Shown here piece after piece: positions 26,325 to 36,441 of a stretch of 64,000 nt of DNA. The notes beneath the pieces are model-generated. The model did no database searches, was not told the DNA's origin, and saw only the letters and a list, made by a program, of their open reading frames with translations. This DNA comes from Leptolyngbya sp. KIOST-1 (lineage in GTDB: Bacteria; Cyanobacteriota; Cyanobacteriia; Phormidesmidales; Phormidesmidaceae). The translations under genes and the position numbers were made by a program. Numbering within the stretch: the first letter of the stretch is position 1; every line of letters begins with the position of its first letter. The DNA is taken from positions 806,001-870,000 of the forward strand of contig NZ_JQFA01000002.1 in assembly GCF_000763385.1 (NCBI RefSeq), in the 5' to 3' direction.

Positions 26325-26460
26325 GAAGAACCGCTAGGACATGACCCATGTCCCTAAAGCGAGGGTTATACGCCATTGCACCGCCCCAGTTTTTGCCTTT
26401 GCCCCAGTTTTTGCCTTTGGAAGAGGCCAATGTCCTAAGCGCAATGGCCATCGCTATATA
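26325..26460 (-). mobile_element. MITE-like element, family 2, copy 2 (inverted, one end worn)
   Basis: Read on the minus strand from 26460 this gives TATAGCGATGGCCATTGCGC, TTAGGACATTGGCCTCTTCC and CAAAGGCAAAAAC, as in 5924-6050. It contains a duplicated CAAAGGCAAAAACTGGGG unit not present in copy 1. The far end keeps GGACATGACC-like and CGGTTCT-like segments but lacks the outer TATAGCCATCGCC. It adjoins family 1 copy B, so one may have inserted in or next to the other. Confidence 0.6.
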
Positions 26461-26552
26461 TCAGGCTTTGCTACGCCCAACTCAAACGACAGGCTAGGGG
26501 CTGTATCCCTTGATTTTTAAGCGATTAGCAGCTGGTTGATGACAGCCCCCAG
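26461..26552 (+). mobile_element. MITE-like element, family 1, copy B (left-truncated)
   Basis: This sequence runs ATCAGGCTTTGCTACGCCCA, ACGACAGGCTAGGGGCTGTA, and ends GGTTGATGACAGCCCCCAG, matching copy A from about position 624 onward. The left inverted repeat is missing where the family 2 element begins. Together they fill the 327-bp gap between znuC and the DUF2949 gene. Confidence 0.65.
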
Positions 26553-26635
26553 TGCAGCGTCAAAGCTAAAAATTAGGTTTTCCGTAGATTGGGTAAAGCG
26601 GAGCGTAACCCAACGGCAGTAAGCGCAGGGCGGCC

Positions 26636-26842
26636 TCAGGGCGCGGCGGGGCCGACATCCTCCAGCCAGTCAAAAATCTGGCTGAGCTGTTCGGTGGTGA
26701 CCAGACCGTACTGCCACAGGGCCATGGGTAACAGATTGGTGGTCTGTCCGGCTTTTCGCAGCCCCATGGCGATCGCCTCCGACGAAACGGCTAACTCCGT
26801 CTGGAGAAATTCAATCAGCTGTTTTTGACGTTGGGAGGGCAT
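26636..26842 (-). CDS. DUF2949 small protein
   Basis: The 68-residue protein reads LIEFLQTELAVSSEAIAMGL and LPMALWQYGLVTTEQLSQIF followed by DWLED. This is the pattern of DUF2949, a short helical family found mainly in cyanobacteria with no known function. It stands alone upstream of mobile repeats and has no signal or membrane segment. Confidence 0.8.
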   Translation of the reverse strand: MPSQRQKQLIEFLQTELAVSSEAIAMGLRKAGQTTNLLPMALWQYGLVTTEQLSQIFDWLEDVGPAAP

Positions 26843-26953
26843 AGTGGCAGAGCGGGTAACCAGCGATTAGCGATTACTATAACGACTCTGGGCAGACTTT
26901 GTCTCCGCCCTTGGGTCAGCCCGCTACTGCACCTCAGAGAGACCCCAGACGGC

Positions 26954-27376
26954 CTATCGGGGACGACTCTCCAGATAGGCGGTGAGACGAGTCAGGGTAT
27001 CGTTGAGCTTTTCTTCAATGGTGGGTTCTGGGTCGGCGGCGGCCTCCTTACGCTTCAAACGCTCAAAGGTGCGAATGATCAGGAACAGCACCAGGGCAAT
27101 GATCAAAAAGTCGATAATGGTGCCCAAAAAGCTGCCCAGGCGAATGCCAGGGCCAACCACCGCCTCGCGCCAGTCGGTGCCAGCCTCGGCCAGCAGCGGG
27201 TTAATGATGGCGGGCATCAGAATATCTTCGACCAGGGAGGTGATGATCGCCCCAAAGGCACCGCCGATAATAACCGCTACGGCCAGGTCAACCACATTCC
27301 CCTTGAGCGCAAAGGCTCTAAAGTCGTCCCAAAAGCTGCGCGCCCGGGCGCGACGCCCCCCTATACCGTTGGCCAT
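26954..27376 (-). CDS. mscL: Large-conductance mechanosensitive channel MscL
   Basis: From the ATG at 27376, with a GAGGAG ribosome-binding site, the 140-residue protein has the N-terminal amphipathic helix (SFWDDFRAFALKGNVVDLA), TM1 (VAVIIGGAFGAIITSLVEDI, with the MscL signature), a periplasmic loop and TM2 (IIDFLIIALVLFLIIRTFER), then a charged C-terminal bundle. It releases solutes during osmotic downshock. An upstream in-frame ATG at 27421 would add residues absent from the family. Confidence 0.95.
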   Translation of the reverse strand: MANGIGGRRARARSFWDDFRAFALKGNVVDLAVAVIIGGAFGAIITSLVEDILMPAIINPLLAEAGTDWREAVVGPGIRLGSFLGTIIDFLIIALVLFLIIRTFERLKRKEAAADPEPTIEEKLNDTLTRLTAYLESRPR

Positions 27377-27587
27377 GGATAAATACTCCTCTATAGATAG
27401 GTCGCGGTGCGACACATGCATTGCGACACATTATTACAGCAACCATAAGAAATTTATAAGAGCCGGGATGGAGATCGTCGTCGGTCAGTGGCGGCCAGTT
27501 TCGGAGGCAATTAGCTTAAGGTGTCGTTAATCTTATGGCCATGGCTGCGCTATAAAATTACGGCGGCCTGATCTGTACCCCTGACCC

Positions 27588-27956
27588 ATGCTAGAACCGA
27601 TTCAAGTCATTGAGCTGTTGGCCACAACCCCGAACCATCAGACCTATGGGGCTGGCGATACCATTTTTGAGATCGGCACCCCCGGCAACTACATGTATGG
27701 CGTGATGGAGGGCACCGTGGAGCTGTGGGTGGCAGGAGCCGTGGTGGAAACCATTTCTACGGGAGATGTCTTTGGCGAAGGCGCCCTGGTGCAAATTCCC
27801 CACGTGCGAGCCTCGACAGCGGTGGCCAAAACCGATTGTCGGCTAGCGCTGGTCGATGAAGCTCACTTTAAATTTTTGGTGCAGGAAACCCCGCTATTTG
27901 CCCTCGAAGTGATTCGCAGCCTCTCAACCCGTCTGCGAGCCTTCAAGGCCGGGTGA
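27588..27956 (+). CDS. Single-domain cyclic-nucleotide-binding (cNMP) protein
   Basis: The 122-residue protein is only a cNMP-binding beta-roll: DTIFEIGTPGNYMYGVMEGT, then GDVFGEGALVQIPHVRASTA with the phosphate-binding cassette position, then ETPLFALEVIRSLSTRL. There is no DNA-binding, kinase or membrane domain. It could be a ligand sensor acting by protein contact. The cassette GEGALVQIPHVRAST keeps the Glu and the Arg usually needed to bind cAMP or cGMP. Confidence 0.82.
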   Translation: MLEPIQVIELLATTPNHQTYGAGDTIFEIGTPGNYMYGVMEGTVELWVAGAVVETISTGDVFGEGALVQIPHVRASTAVAKTDCRLALVDEAHFKFLVQETPLFALEVIRSLSTRLRAFKAG

Positions 27957-28122
27957 GTAGGGCTGCAGCGGGTCAGAATAGCTCCAGAACGCAAAGTGGT
28001 TAATCTGGGCTCATGGATGGATAGGCGGTATGTTTAGCCACCCTTTTTGTCGGCGTCGCCGTCCTATTCTAAACTGCACCTCAGAACGTTAGTGAACACA
28101 GTTTAGACCGAGGAGTTACAGG

Positions 28123-29712
28123 ATGGATGCCGCCGCTCTCTGGCAACGCTACAAAGACTGGCTCTACTACCATGAGGGTCTGGGCTTTTACCTGGATGTT
28201 AGCCGCATGGGCTTTGACGATGCCTTTGTAGCGGCCATGCAGCCCCGCTTCGAAAAGGCCTTTGCGGACATGGCGGCGCTGGAGGCGGGGGCGATCGCCA
28301 ACCCCGACGAAAACCGCATGGTGGGCCACTACTGGCTGCGCGATGCCGACCTGGCCCCTACCCCCGAGCTGAAGCAGGACATTCTGGAGACCCTGACCAG
28401 CATTGAGCAGTTTGCCAGTCAGGTGCGCACCGGCAGCATTTACCCCCCGGGGCAAGAGCACTTCACCGACGTGCTCTCCATCGGCATCGGCGGTTCAGCC
28501 CTGGGTCCGCAGTTTGTGGCGCAGGCCCTGGGGCCAGACTTTCCGCCCCTGGCTATCCACTTCATCGACAACACCGATCCCGAGGGCATCGATCGCCTGC
28601 TGGCTCGCCTCGAAGACAAGCTGCCCACCACCCTGGTGATCGTCACCTCTAAGTCGGGGGGCACGGCCGAAACCCGCAACGGCATGGTCGAAGTCCGCAC
28701 CCGGTTTGAGCAGCGGGGGCTCAACTTTCCCAAGCAGGCCGTGGCCGTCACCGGACGGGGCAGCAAGCTGGAAAATCAGGCCCTCAGCGAGGGCTGGTTG
28801 GCCACCTTCCCCATGCGCGACTGGGTGGGGGGGCGCACCTCCGAGTTGTCGGCGGTGGGGCTGCTGCCCGCCGCTCTGCAGAGCATCAGCATTCGCTCAA
28901 TTTTGGGCGGGGCCAAGGAAATGGACGCCGCCACCCGCATCCCCGACCTGCGCCGCAACCCCGCCGCCCTGATTGCCCTGGCCTGGTACTACGCGGGCAA
29001 CGGCAAGGGCGAAAAGGACATGGTGGTGCTGCCCTACAAGGACAGTCTGCTGCTGTTTAGCCGCTACCTGCAGCAGCTGGTGATGGAGTCGCTGGGCAAG
29101 GAAAAAGACCTGGATGGCAACCTGGTCTACCAGGGCATCGCCGTCTATGGCAACAAAGGCTCCACCGACCAACACGCCTACGTGCAGCAGCTGCGCGAGG
29201 GGGTGGCCAGCTTCTTTGTCACCTTTATCGAGGTGCTGAAGGACCGGGCCGGAGACTCGGTGGAGATGGAGCCCGGTGCCACCAGCGGCGACTTTCTGTT
29301 TGGCTTTTTGCAGGGCACCCGCAAGGCGCTCTACGAAAACCAGCGCCAGTCGATTACCCTCACCATTCCCGAGGTCAACGCCCACACGGTTGGGGCCCTA
29401 ATTGCCCTCTACGAGCGGGCGGTGGGCTTCTACGCCTCGCTGGTGAATATCAACGCCTACCACCAGCCGGGGGTGGAGGCGGGCAAACAGGCCGCCGCTG
29501 GGGTGCTCGACCTGCAGCAGGCTATTGTCAGCACCCTGGCCCAGAGCGATCAGCCCCTCAGCCTGAGCGATCTGGCGACAAGGGCGGGGGCACCCGACCA
29601 GATCGAGACCATCTACGCGATCGCGCGACACCTCCACGCCAACCAGCGCAGCCTGGTGATCCACGGCAACCCCGGCCACCCCGAGGCGATCAAGATTGCG
29701 CTGCTGCGGTGA
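28123..29712 (+). CDS. pgi: Glucose-6-phosphate isomerase
   Basis: The 529-residue enzyme interconverts glucose-6-phosphate and fructose-6-phosphate in the cytoplasm. It carries [16 protein letters not shown] (phosphosugar-binding), [14 protein letters not shown] (SIS motif), the catalytic segment [18 protein letters not shown] with the conserved Asp-Gln-His, and [20 protein letters not shown] with the sugar-ring-opening His. The length fits the cyanobacterial form. An AGGAGTTACAGG-like site precedes the ATG. The gene stands alone and is followed by a tandem heptamer array. Confidence 0.96.
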   Translation: MDAAALWQRYKDWLYYHEGLGFYLDVSRMGFDDAFVAAMQPRFEKAFADMAALEAGAIANPDENRMVGHYWLRDADLAPTPELKQDILETLTSIEQFASQVRTGSIYPPGQEHFTDVLSIGIGGSALGPQFVAQALGPDFPPLAIHFIDNTDPEGIDRLLARLEDKLPTTLVIVTSKSGGTAETRNGMVEVRTRFEQRGLNFPKQAVAVTGRGSKLENQALSEGWLATFPMRDWVGGRTSELSAVGLLPAALQSISIRSILGGAKEMDAATRIPDLRRNPAALIALAWYYAGNGKGEKDMVVLPYKDSLLLFSRYLQQLVMESLGKEKDLDGNLVYQGIAVYGNKGSTDQHAYVQQLREGVASFFVTFIEVLKDRAGDSVEMEPGATSGDFLFGFLQGTRKALYENQRQSITLTIPEVNAHTVGALIALYERAVGFYASLVNINAYHQPGVEAGKQAAAGVLDLQQAIVSTLAQSDQPLSLSDLATRAGAPDQIETIYAIARHLHANQRSLVIHGNPGHPEAIKIALLR

Positions 29713-29911
<199 letters not shown>

Positions 29912-29915
<4 letters not shown>

Positions 29916-30469
29916 TCTGGGATCCAGACGTAGGGGCTGCCCGAAACGGTTACCCCCTCGGCCTTGGAAAAGCGGATCACCACCAGGCGGGAGCTATCTC
30001 GCCCCAGGTCGAGGTAGCCGTTGGCCCAAACGTCGGAGCGGACCACGCCGGTAATTTCGAGCCGGTAGCCGCCGGGGGGCAGGTAGAGGGTTTTCTGGCG
30101 ATCGTGGTTGTGGGGGCGGTAGACCAGGCGATTGTTCAGGTAGACGGCCCCCCAGTCGCGGCCCCGGGCATCGAACTCAACTCTGACCTGTTCCTGCTGA
30201 GGGTTGGGGCGGGGGTAGGGCACGATGATGATCGGTGGCTGCCGAATAATCACCGGCGACTGGCGAATGATGACGCGACGGTTGGGGCGAATGACGCGAT
30301 CGGACTGAACCGGGGGACTCTCCTGGGCATGGGCCATCGGTGCCCCCAGCAGTGCGCCCACAACGACCATACCCAACAGGCGCTGACTCCAGCGCGGTAG
30401 AGGGTTCCCAGGGCGGCTCCACTGCGATCGCGCCCGTTCCTCCCTATCTCGGCCTCTGTCCATCGCCAT
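29912..30469 (-). CDS. Secreted hypothetical protein
   Basis: From the ATG at 30469, with an AAGGA site 4-5 bp upstream, the 185-residue product has a long N-terminal region, a signal segment (LLGMVVVGALLGAPMAHA-QE near residues 36-54), an Arg/Ile/Pro-rich stretch (VIIRQSPVIIRQPPIIIVPY) and a C-terminal beta-rich domain (GAVYLNNRLVYRPHNHDRQK ... PPGGYRLEITGV) like a small PEGA-type fold. It is probably periplasmic or surface-exposed. No family is certain. Confidence 0.6.
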
Positions 30470-30741
30470 CGTCCTTACCCTCGTGCGTGTGATCACAGGT
30501 ACTGGTAGCTGCCCCGGCCCAGTCGTCCTATCTTTTTTCTCTCCAACGGGTAGATATCCACACCCCAAGCCGCCTGCTCAATCCGACAAAGTTGACTAAA
30601 ATTCTAGTTAAGGAAAACAAATTTACCTGGGCTGAGCGGTTAAGCTAGCGTTCAGGTCTGTTTTAGCAGGCCATGCGATCGCCCGGCCTGAGGCACTTAC
30701 CTAATTTTGCCAAATCTACTTCGTCGTATGAGGATAGGGCT

Positions 30742-31467
30742 TTGAGTAATACCAGCAACTTTCGTGAAGCCATTAACAAGGCCAGGGGGCAGTCCCTAGT
30801 CGGCCCCAACGTTGTTAAAAATGCCCTGCCCTTTGTTGGTGGTGGCCTGATCTTAACCGCCCTGGGTTCCTTTGGCGGTTTGAGTGTGATGGCTAGCAAT
30901 CCGGCCATCTTTATGCCCACGTTTTGGGTCGCCCTGATTGCCCAACTGGTGCTCTTCTTTGTGGCCATGAACATCGCAGCCAAGGGCAACAATGGCACCG
31001 CCCTGCCCCTGCTGGCCACCTACAGCCTGCTGACGGGCTACACCCTGAGCGGTCTGCTGGCTGTGGCCCTGGGCACCGCCGGGGTTGGCATTATGGGCAT
31101 TGGGTCGGCGGCGCTGGCCTGCGGCGTGGTGTTCATTGCCGCCCGCCAGATTGGCTCCAATCTGTCTGAGGAAGACGGCTTTGCCCTGACCAAAACCATC
31201 GGCATCGGCGTTGTCGCCGTGCTGCTGGCGGTGGTCGGTCAGTTTATCTTTAGCCTGTTCGGCGGCCCCATTCCTCAGTTCCTGGACATTGCGATCTCTG
31301 GCCTGGGCGTACTCGTGTTCTGCGGCGCTTCGGTGGTGGACTTTTTCATCCTGCCCCGCACCTACAAAGACGAGCAGTATCTGTCGGCGGCCCTGTCGAT
31401 GTACCTCACCTACATCAACCTGTTTGTGTTCATTCTGCGCCTGCTGATCGCCATCAACCGTGACTAG
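30742..31467 (+). CDS. Bax inhibitor-1 / YccA-family membrane protein
   Basis: The 241-residue protein has seven hydrophobic segments and the family pattern ATYSLLTGYTLSGLLA, followed by a C-terminal half with DFFILPRTYKDEQYLSAALS and YINLFVFILRLL. BI-1/YccA proteins are leak channels or stress regulators in the inner membrane. The TTG at 30742, preceded by GAGGATAGGG, gives MSNTSNFREAINKA, the likely native start; the ATG at 30673 would add 23 residues. A strong terminator follows at 31533. Confidence 0.85.
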   Translation: MSNTSNFREAINKARGQSLVGPNVVKNALPFVGGGLILTALGSFGGLSVMASNPAIFMPTFWVALIAQLVLFFVAMNIAAKGNNGTALPLLATYSLLTGYTLSGLLAVALGTAGVGIMGIGSAALACGVVFIAARQIGSNLSEEDGFALTKTIGIGVVAVLLAVVGQFIFSLFGGPIPQFLDIAISGLGVLVFCGASVVDFFILPRTYKDEQYLSAALSMYLTYINLFVFILRLLIAINRD

Positions 31468-31532
31468 TCGCGCAAAACTGAGTTGGCAACACCTGGCCTG
31501 GGTTGAGCCAAATTAAGTGACCCTTTAATACC

Positions 31533-31572
31533 AAAGGCCCTGGAACGATTAAATTCCAGGGCCTTTCTTTTT
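31533..31572 (+). terminator. Rho-independent terminator after the BI-1 gene
   Basis: A 13-bp perfect stem AAAGGCCCTGGAA/TTCCAGGGCCTTT with an 8-base loop is followed by CTTTTT. It lies 65 bp after the stop codon. Confidence 0.85.
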
Positions 31573-31667
31573 GTGGGTTCTTTTTGTAGGGGCATTGCAC
31601 TGCAATGCCCCACGAAATCCCTGGTGTGGATGTTCAGGTTTAAAGCAAACCTGCAACACCTCTCGGT

Positions 31668-31689
31668 GGGGCAAACAGCTGTTTGCCCC
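31668..31689. repeat. Dispersed palindrome GGGGCAAAC-AGCT-GTTTGCCCC
   Basis: This is a perfect 22-bp palindrome of the same type as 5862, 41041 and 54510. It lies between convergent genes. About 80 bp to the left is another inverted pair (GGGGCATTGCA/TGCAATGCCCC) that could form a second hairpin. Confidence 0.6.
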
Positions 31690-31706
31690 GCCCCAACCTT
31701 CATACT

Positions 31707-33347
31707 TCAAGTCAGTCCCTGGACGGGTGAGTGAGGTTGCCGGCCCAGTTCCAAATGGGAGCCGGTTACAGGCGGCGAAGCGATCGCCCCATAGATAGCC
31801 GCCGCCGCCAGTCGCCCGGTCTGGGCGGCCCCGTTCATGTAGCCGTAGTACTCATCGCTGAACTGCTCCCCGGCAAAGGCCAGGTTGCCCACCGTCACCG
31901 TCTGGCGCACCGCCGGGTCGTCCGCCTCCACGTAGAGGTAGTCCTTGAACCGGGTGTACTGCCCCGGCCGGAAGGTGCTGTAGGCCCCGTCGAAGTCTGG
32001 GTCCTGAGCCCAGGCGGTGCGGGCATAGCGATCGCCCGCCGCCGCCGCCAGCTCCCGCAGGTAGGGCACTGTGCGCCGCACCAGCTCCCGTCCCCGCTCA
32101 GTCACCGGACCCTCGGCCCCGCCCAGCTCGTCGCCGCCCAAAAAGAAGGTCAGCACCCCCTGGTGGTGGTCGCGCTGGCGCTGGGTGTCGTCCCACAGGC
32201 CGCTGTAGCCCATGTCGCTCCAGGCTCCGCCGGTAAACCCCTGGGGCTGAAGCCAGGGGCGATGGGTGAACCCGGCAAAGATCTTCTCGTTGCGGCCTGG
32301 GCCACACTCGGCAATGAACTGGCCCAGGGTGGAGGGCAGATCCACCGCCAGATCTACCCGCCGCAGGGCCGGCAGCGGCAGGGCCAGCACCACATAATCG
32401 GCCTCCACGGTGCCCCGGTTGAACGCCAGGCAAAAACCCTGGCCCTGGGACCGGAGCGATCGCAGCCGCCAGCCCGTTTGCACCGGGGTTTGCAGCCGGG
32501 CCGCCAGGGCCTGGGGAATTTGCCCCGTCCCCCCCTGCACCAGAAACAGCTCGTCTGCCCCCAAGGGCTCGGCCCGGTGGTTGCGCACCTGGGGTAGGTT
32601 AAAGAGCAGCTGCAGCGCCGACGACTGGTGGGCCTCGACCCCGTACTCGGTGCGAATGGTGGCGCAGAGCAGCGAGCCCACGTACCGCTCGCTCAGCAGG
32701 TCGCGGTGCAGGGCCAGGTAGTCGGCCACCGACAGGGCATCGAACTGGGGCGCGTAGCGGTCAAAGTCCACCATCAGCAGGCCCGCATCCCGCCCGATCT
32801 GCCGGGCCAGGGGCGTCATCGCCGCCACCAGTTCGTCCTCGGCGATCGCCCGCCCCTCAAAGTAAAAGGCCGCCTCCGGAAAGGGCAGGGTGGCGGTCAG
32901 GCTGCGGCGATCGAACAGCTCCAGACCCAGCTCCTCCACCAGCGCCAGCATGTCGCGGTGGTCGGAGTTGATAAACGCTGCCCCCAGGTCATTCACCAAC
33001 CCCGGCATCACCAGCCCGGCCCGCGACTGAATGCGCCCGCCCACGTAGGGTTTGGCCTCGTAGACCGTAGCCGCCAGGCCCAGCTTTTGGAGGGTGTAGG
33101 CGGCATTGAGGCCCGCCAGGCCGCCGCCAACAATGGCGATGCGGGGCGATCGCCCCGCATCGCCCTGGGGCAGGTTGCCATCGATGGCCAGAGCCGCCGC
33201 CAGGGCCGAGCAGCGCAGCATCTGCCGCCGCGATAGGGTCACCCCCGCTGCCGGGTTAGTTGGTTTAAAGGGTTCAGCGTCGTCCTCAGCCGAAGAGGCC
33301 TTTGCAACGGCCTGTCGCAAAAGCTGAAATAACCGGGTGTGTGCCAT
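31707..33347 (-). CDS. Tat-exported flavin amine oxidase
   Basis: The 546-residue protein has a twin-arginine-type signal (SRRQMLRCSALAAALA near residues 39-54) followed by an FAD-binding Rossmann motif IAIVGGGLAGLNAAYTLQKL with the ribose-binding Glu (VYEAKPYVGGRIQS). The C-terminal FAD segment NLAFAGEQFSDEYYGYMNGA is typical of the amine oxidase family. It should oxidise an amine or amino acid with O2 in the periplasm; the substrate is not readable. It stands alone, transcribed away from gatA. Confidence 0.88.
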   Translation of the reverse strand: MAHTRLFQLLRQAVAKASSAEDDAEPFKPTNPAAGVTLSRRQMLRCSALAAALAIDGNLPQGDAGRSPRIAIVGGGLAGLNAAYTLQKLGLAATVYEAKPYVGGRIQSRAGLVMPGLVNDLGAAFINSDHRDMLALVEELGLELFDRRSLTATLPFPEAAFYFEGRAIAEDELVAAMTPLARQIGRDAGLLMVDFDRYAPQFDALSVADYLALHRDLLSERYVGSLLCATIRTEYGVEAHQSSALQLLFNLPQVRNHRAEPLGADELFLVQGGTGQIPQALAARLQTPVQTGWRLRSLRSQGQGFCLAFNRGTVEADYVVLALPLPALRRVDLAVDLPSTLGQFIAECGPGRNEKIFAGFTHRPWLQPQGFTGGAWSDMGYSGLWDDTQRQRDHHQGVLTFFLGGDELGGAEGPVTERGRELVRRTVPYLRELAAAAGDRYARTAWAQDPDFDGAYSTFRPGQYTRFKDYLYVEADDPAVRQTVTVGNLAFAGEQFSDEYYGYMNGAAQTGRLAAAAIYGAIASPPVTGSHLELGRQPHSPVQGLT

Positions 33348-33701
33348 AAAAGAGGCCGGACTTCACCGCCTGCCCCACCCTGGAAAGATGCGGGCCCCAG
33401 GCAGCAAACCGACGCAATGTAGGTGAATTGACGCTCCCTATTCTAGCTGCTGGGCCTTGCCCTTGAGAGTTCTCACCGTTGTCGAGGTAAATGGTTCTCG
33501 GCTTTGATGTCGCTCAGGGCCATAGCTGTAGCCGCTTTCTAAAGCCGATTGCAGTATCAAACGGTCACCTATGGCGTTTGGCACCCTGTCCCCTTTCACC
33601 TGGCCTGCGGACAATTGCGATGTCTGGGCGATGCCGTCACTCCTTATACTGGTACATTGGTGCCGTTGTTGCCGCCCCCAGATACGTTCTCAAGGAGTGC
33701 C
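33348..33701. other. Divergent intergenic region before gatA
   Basis: The 354-bp gap holds the promoters of the amine oxidase (leftward) and gatA (rightward). A possible -10 TATACT lies at 33646-33651, and an AAGGAG ribosome-binding site precedes the gatA ATG. Frames that extend gatA upstream lack family similarity. No other gene is seen. Confidence 0.4.
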
Positions 33702-35147
33702 ATGTCAGTCATTCGTAGCCTGCATCAGCAGTTGGTTAGCAAAGCGCAATCGGCGGTGGAGATCACCCAGGGCTACCTCGACCAGATCGCCGCCCTGGAA
33801 CCGACGATCCACAGCTACCTGACCGTCACTGGCGAGCAGGCCCTGGCCCAGGCGCAGGCGGTGGACGATCGCATTGCCGCCGGAGAAGACATTGGCCTGT
33901 TGACGGGTATTCCCATCGCCCTGAAGGACAACCTCTGCACCCAGGGCGTCCGCACCACCTGCGGCTCCAAGATTTTGGAGAACTTCGTGCCGCCCTACGA
34001 GTCCACCGTCACGGGGCGGCTGCGGGACGCGGGGGCGATCGCCCTGGGCAAGACCAACCTGGACGAGTTTGCGATGGGCAGCTCCACCGAAAACTCGGCC
34101 TACCAGATCACGGGCAACCCCTGGGATGTGAGCCGCGTCCCCGGTGGGTCCTCCGGGGGGTCGGCGGCGGCGGTGGCGGCTGGAGAGTGCGCCGTCGCCC
34201 TGGGGTCCGATACGGGCGGGTCCATTCGTCAGCCCGCCTCTTTTTGCGGCGTGGTGGGGCTGAAGCCCACCTATGGCTTGGTGTCGCGCTTTGGCCTGGT
34301 GGCCTACGCCTCCTCCCTCGATCAGATCGGTCCGCTGACCCGCACCGTGGAAGATGCTGCGATTTTGCTGGGGGGCATTGCCGGGTACGACTCTAACGAC
34401 TCCACCAGCCTGAATGTCAGCGTTCCCGACTATACCCAGTGCCTGAAAACCGACCTCAAGGGCCGCCGGGTGGGCATCATCACCGAAACCTTTGCCGCCG
34501 AGGGCATTGACCCCGCCGTGCGGGCCGCCACCGAAAAAGCGATCCAGCAGCTCAAGGATCTGGGGGCGGAGATTCAGGAGATTTCCTGCCCTCGCTTCCC
34601 CTACGGCCTACCCACCTACTACATCATTGCCCCCTCGGAGGCGTCCTCCAACCTGGCCCGCTACGACGGTGTCAAGTACGGCGTCCGCAAGGACACCGAC
34701 AGCCTGATGGACATGTACACCAAGACCCGCGCCGAGGGCTTTGGGGCCGAGGTAAAGCGGCGGATCATGATTGGCACCTATGCCCTGTCGGCAGGCTACT
34801 ACGACGCTTACTATCTCAAGGCTCAAAAGGTGCGGACTTTGATCAAGCAGGACTTTGAAACCGCCTTTGGCCGGGTGGATGTGCTGGTGTGCCCCACCGC
34901 CCCCACCACCGCCTTCAAAGCAGGCGAAAAAGTGGATGACCCGCTCAGCATGTACCTCTCCGACCTGATGACGATTCCGGTGAACCTGGCCGGGTTGCCG
35001 GGGCTGAGCCTGCCCTGCGGCTTTGACGACCAGGGACTGCCCATTGGCCTCCAGCTCATCGGCAATGCCCTGCGGGAGGACCTGCTGTTTGAGGTGGGCT
35101 ACGCCTACGAACAGGCGACGGAGTGGCATCGGCGGGTGCCGGGGTAG
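33702..35147 (+). CDS. gatA: Asp/Glu-tRNA(Asn/Gln) amidotransferase subunit A
   Basis: From the ATG at 33702 the 481-residue amidase carries the Lys-Ser-Ser catalytic set: [14 protein letters not shown] (Lys near 79), the loop [17 protein letters not shown] and [16 protein letters not shown]. GatA releases ammonia from glutamine, which GatB uses to amidate mischarged Glu-tRNA(Gln) or Asp-tRNA(Asn). gatB and gatC are not adjacent, as is usual in cyanobacteria. Confidence 0.96.
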   Translation: MSVIRSLHQQLVSKAQSAVEITQGYLDQIAALEPTIHSYLTVTGEQALAQAQAVDDRIAAGEDIGLLTGIPIALKDNLCTQGVRTTCGSKILENFVPPYESTVTGRLRDAGAIALGKTNLDEFAMGSSTENSAYQITGNPWDVSRVPGGSSGGSAAAVAAGECAVALGSDTGGSIRQPASFCGVVGLKPTYGLVSRFGLVAYASSLDQIGPLTRTVEDAAILLGGIAGYDSNDSTSLNVSVPDYTQCLKTDLKGRRVGIITETFAAEGIDPAVRAATEKAIQQLKDLGAEIQEISCPRFPYGLPTYYIIAPSEASSNLARYDGVKYGVRKDTDSLMDMYTKTRAEGFGAEVKRRIMIGTYALSAGYYDAYYLKAQKVRTLIKQDFETAFGRVDVLVCPTAPTTAFKAGEKVDDPLSMYLSDLMTIPVNLAGLPGLSLPCGFDDQGLPIGLQLIGNALREDLLFEVGYAYEQATEWHRRVPG

Positions 35148-35153
35148 GGTGAA

Positions 35154-35192
35154 GGGGTGGATGGGTGGATGGGTGGATGGGTGGATGGGTGG
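35154..35192. repeat. Short GGGTGGAT tandem repeat
   Basis: About five copies of the octamer GGGTGGAT start 7 bp after the gatA stop. They lie at the 3' end of a gene, like the array at 29713. Confidence 0.75.
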
Positions 35193-35332
35193 TAGACACG
35201 ATAGCGGCTTCCCGTTCGCGGAGCGGTTTCCTGCGGCGTGGGGGTGAAGGGGTAAAGAGGGTGGGAGGAGCCGATTGGCTGGGACTAAACCTTTAGTCAC
35301 CAAAAAATCGGCACAGGGGAGCATAGGGAATA

Positions 35333-36298
35333 TTGTCCAAATCCCCCATAATAGGGACAAACATTTGGGTGTTCCTGGCGTTGCTGACAGCTACAACTCT
35401 GCCTCTGTTTGACTACCTGCCGCCGCTGTCCCCCTACCTACCCGTAGCCCTGATCAAGGTTGTGGTGGGGGTTTTGGGTGTTGCAGGGGTTGTCTATCTT
35501 TCGCTGTGTGGGTGGCTGTGGGTGGCCCAGCGGCGGCTGATGTACCTGCCCAGTTCGACCATCGAGATGACTCCGGAGTCCTTTGGCCTGGCCTACAGCG
35601 ATGTCTGGATTCCGCTCGACGAGCCGGGCGCAAAACTGCACGGCTGGTGGCTACCCACCGACAGCGGCAACCCGCTGACGATTTTGTATCTCCACGGCAA
35701 TGCTGGCAATGTCTCCAGCAATCTGGGCAAGGCGATCCAGCTGCGATCGCTGGGGTTTTCTGTACTGGCGATCGACTACCGGGGCTTTGGCCTCAGCTCG
35801 GGGCCGTTCCCTAGCGAGCAGCGCCTCTACGAAGATGCCCTGGCGGCCTGGCGGTTTTTGGGCGATGAAAAACGAGTTGCTCCCCATCAGCTGGTGGTCT
35901 ACGGCCACTCCCTGGGCGGCGCGATCGCCATTGAGCTGGCCAGCCACATTCCCCACCTGGCGGGCCTGGTGGTGGAGGCGTCGTTTACCTCCATGGGCGA
36001 TATGGCCACCCTGTCCCCCTACAACCGCTGGTTTCCGGTGAGTCAGCTGCTCAACCAGCGGTTTGACTCCCTGGCCAAGGTCCGCCGATTGAAGGTGCCC
36101 GCCCTATATCTCCACGGCGAGGCCGATGCGTCGGTGCCAGCGGTCATGGGTGAAGCGCTGTACCACGCCAGCGGGGGACCAAAAGCCCTTTGGCTGGTGC
36201 CCAATGCCGACCACAACGACCTGACCACCTGGGCTGGCGACGAATTTGGCCAGCGGCTGCACCAGTTTTTCCAAGAGCACGTCTTAGTCAAGCCGTAA
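35333..36298 (+). CDS. Membrane-anchored alpha/beta hydrolase
   Basis: The 321-residue protein has N-terminal hydrophobic segments (about 12-65) and a serine-hydrolase core: LYLHGNAGN (oxyanion loop), the nucleophile elbow VYGHSLGGAIAIEL, acid EADASVP and the base His in PNADHNDLTTW. It resembles the BEM46/YfhR-like hydrolases of unknown substrate. The start is TTG at 35333; a later GTG (35369) is possible and would shorten the first hydrophobic segment. No operon partner is evident. Confidence 0.85.
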   Translation: MSKSPIIGTNIWVFLALLTATTLPLFDYLPPLSPYLPVALIKVVVGVLGVAGVVYLSLCGWLWVAQRRLMYLPSSTIEMTPESFGLAYSDVWIPLDEPGAKLHGWWLPTDSGNPLTILYLHGNAGNVSSNLGKAIQLRSLGFSVLAIDYRGFGLSSGPFPSEQRLYEDALAAWRFLGDEKRVAPHQLVVYGHSLGGAIAIELASHIPHLAGLVVEASFTSMGDMATLSPYNRWFPVSQLLNQRFDSLAKVRRLKVPALYLHGEADASVPAVMGEALYHASGGPKALWLVPNADHNDLTTWAGDEFGQRLHQFFQEHVLVKP

Positions 36299-36441
36299 TC
36301 ACTACACAGCTCTGCAAAGCTGGTGTGAACCCCCATCGCCCCACCGCTAGAGACGGTGCGCGGTTTGCTATGGTTAGGGCGTGCATCAAATCTGGCTAAG
36401 CCCTTTAATATCAGTATTTTTATTCCCCTATAGTTGCTTCT

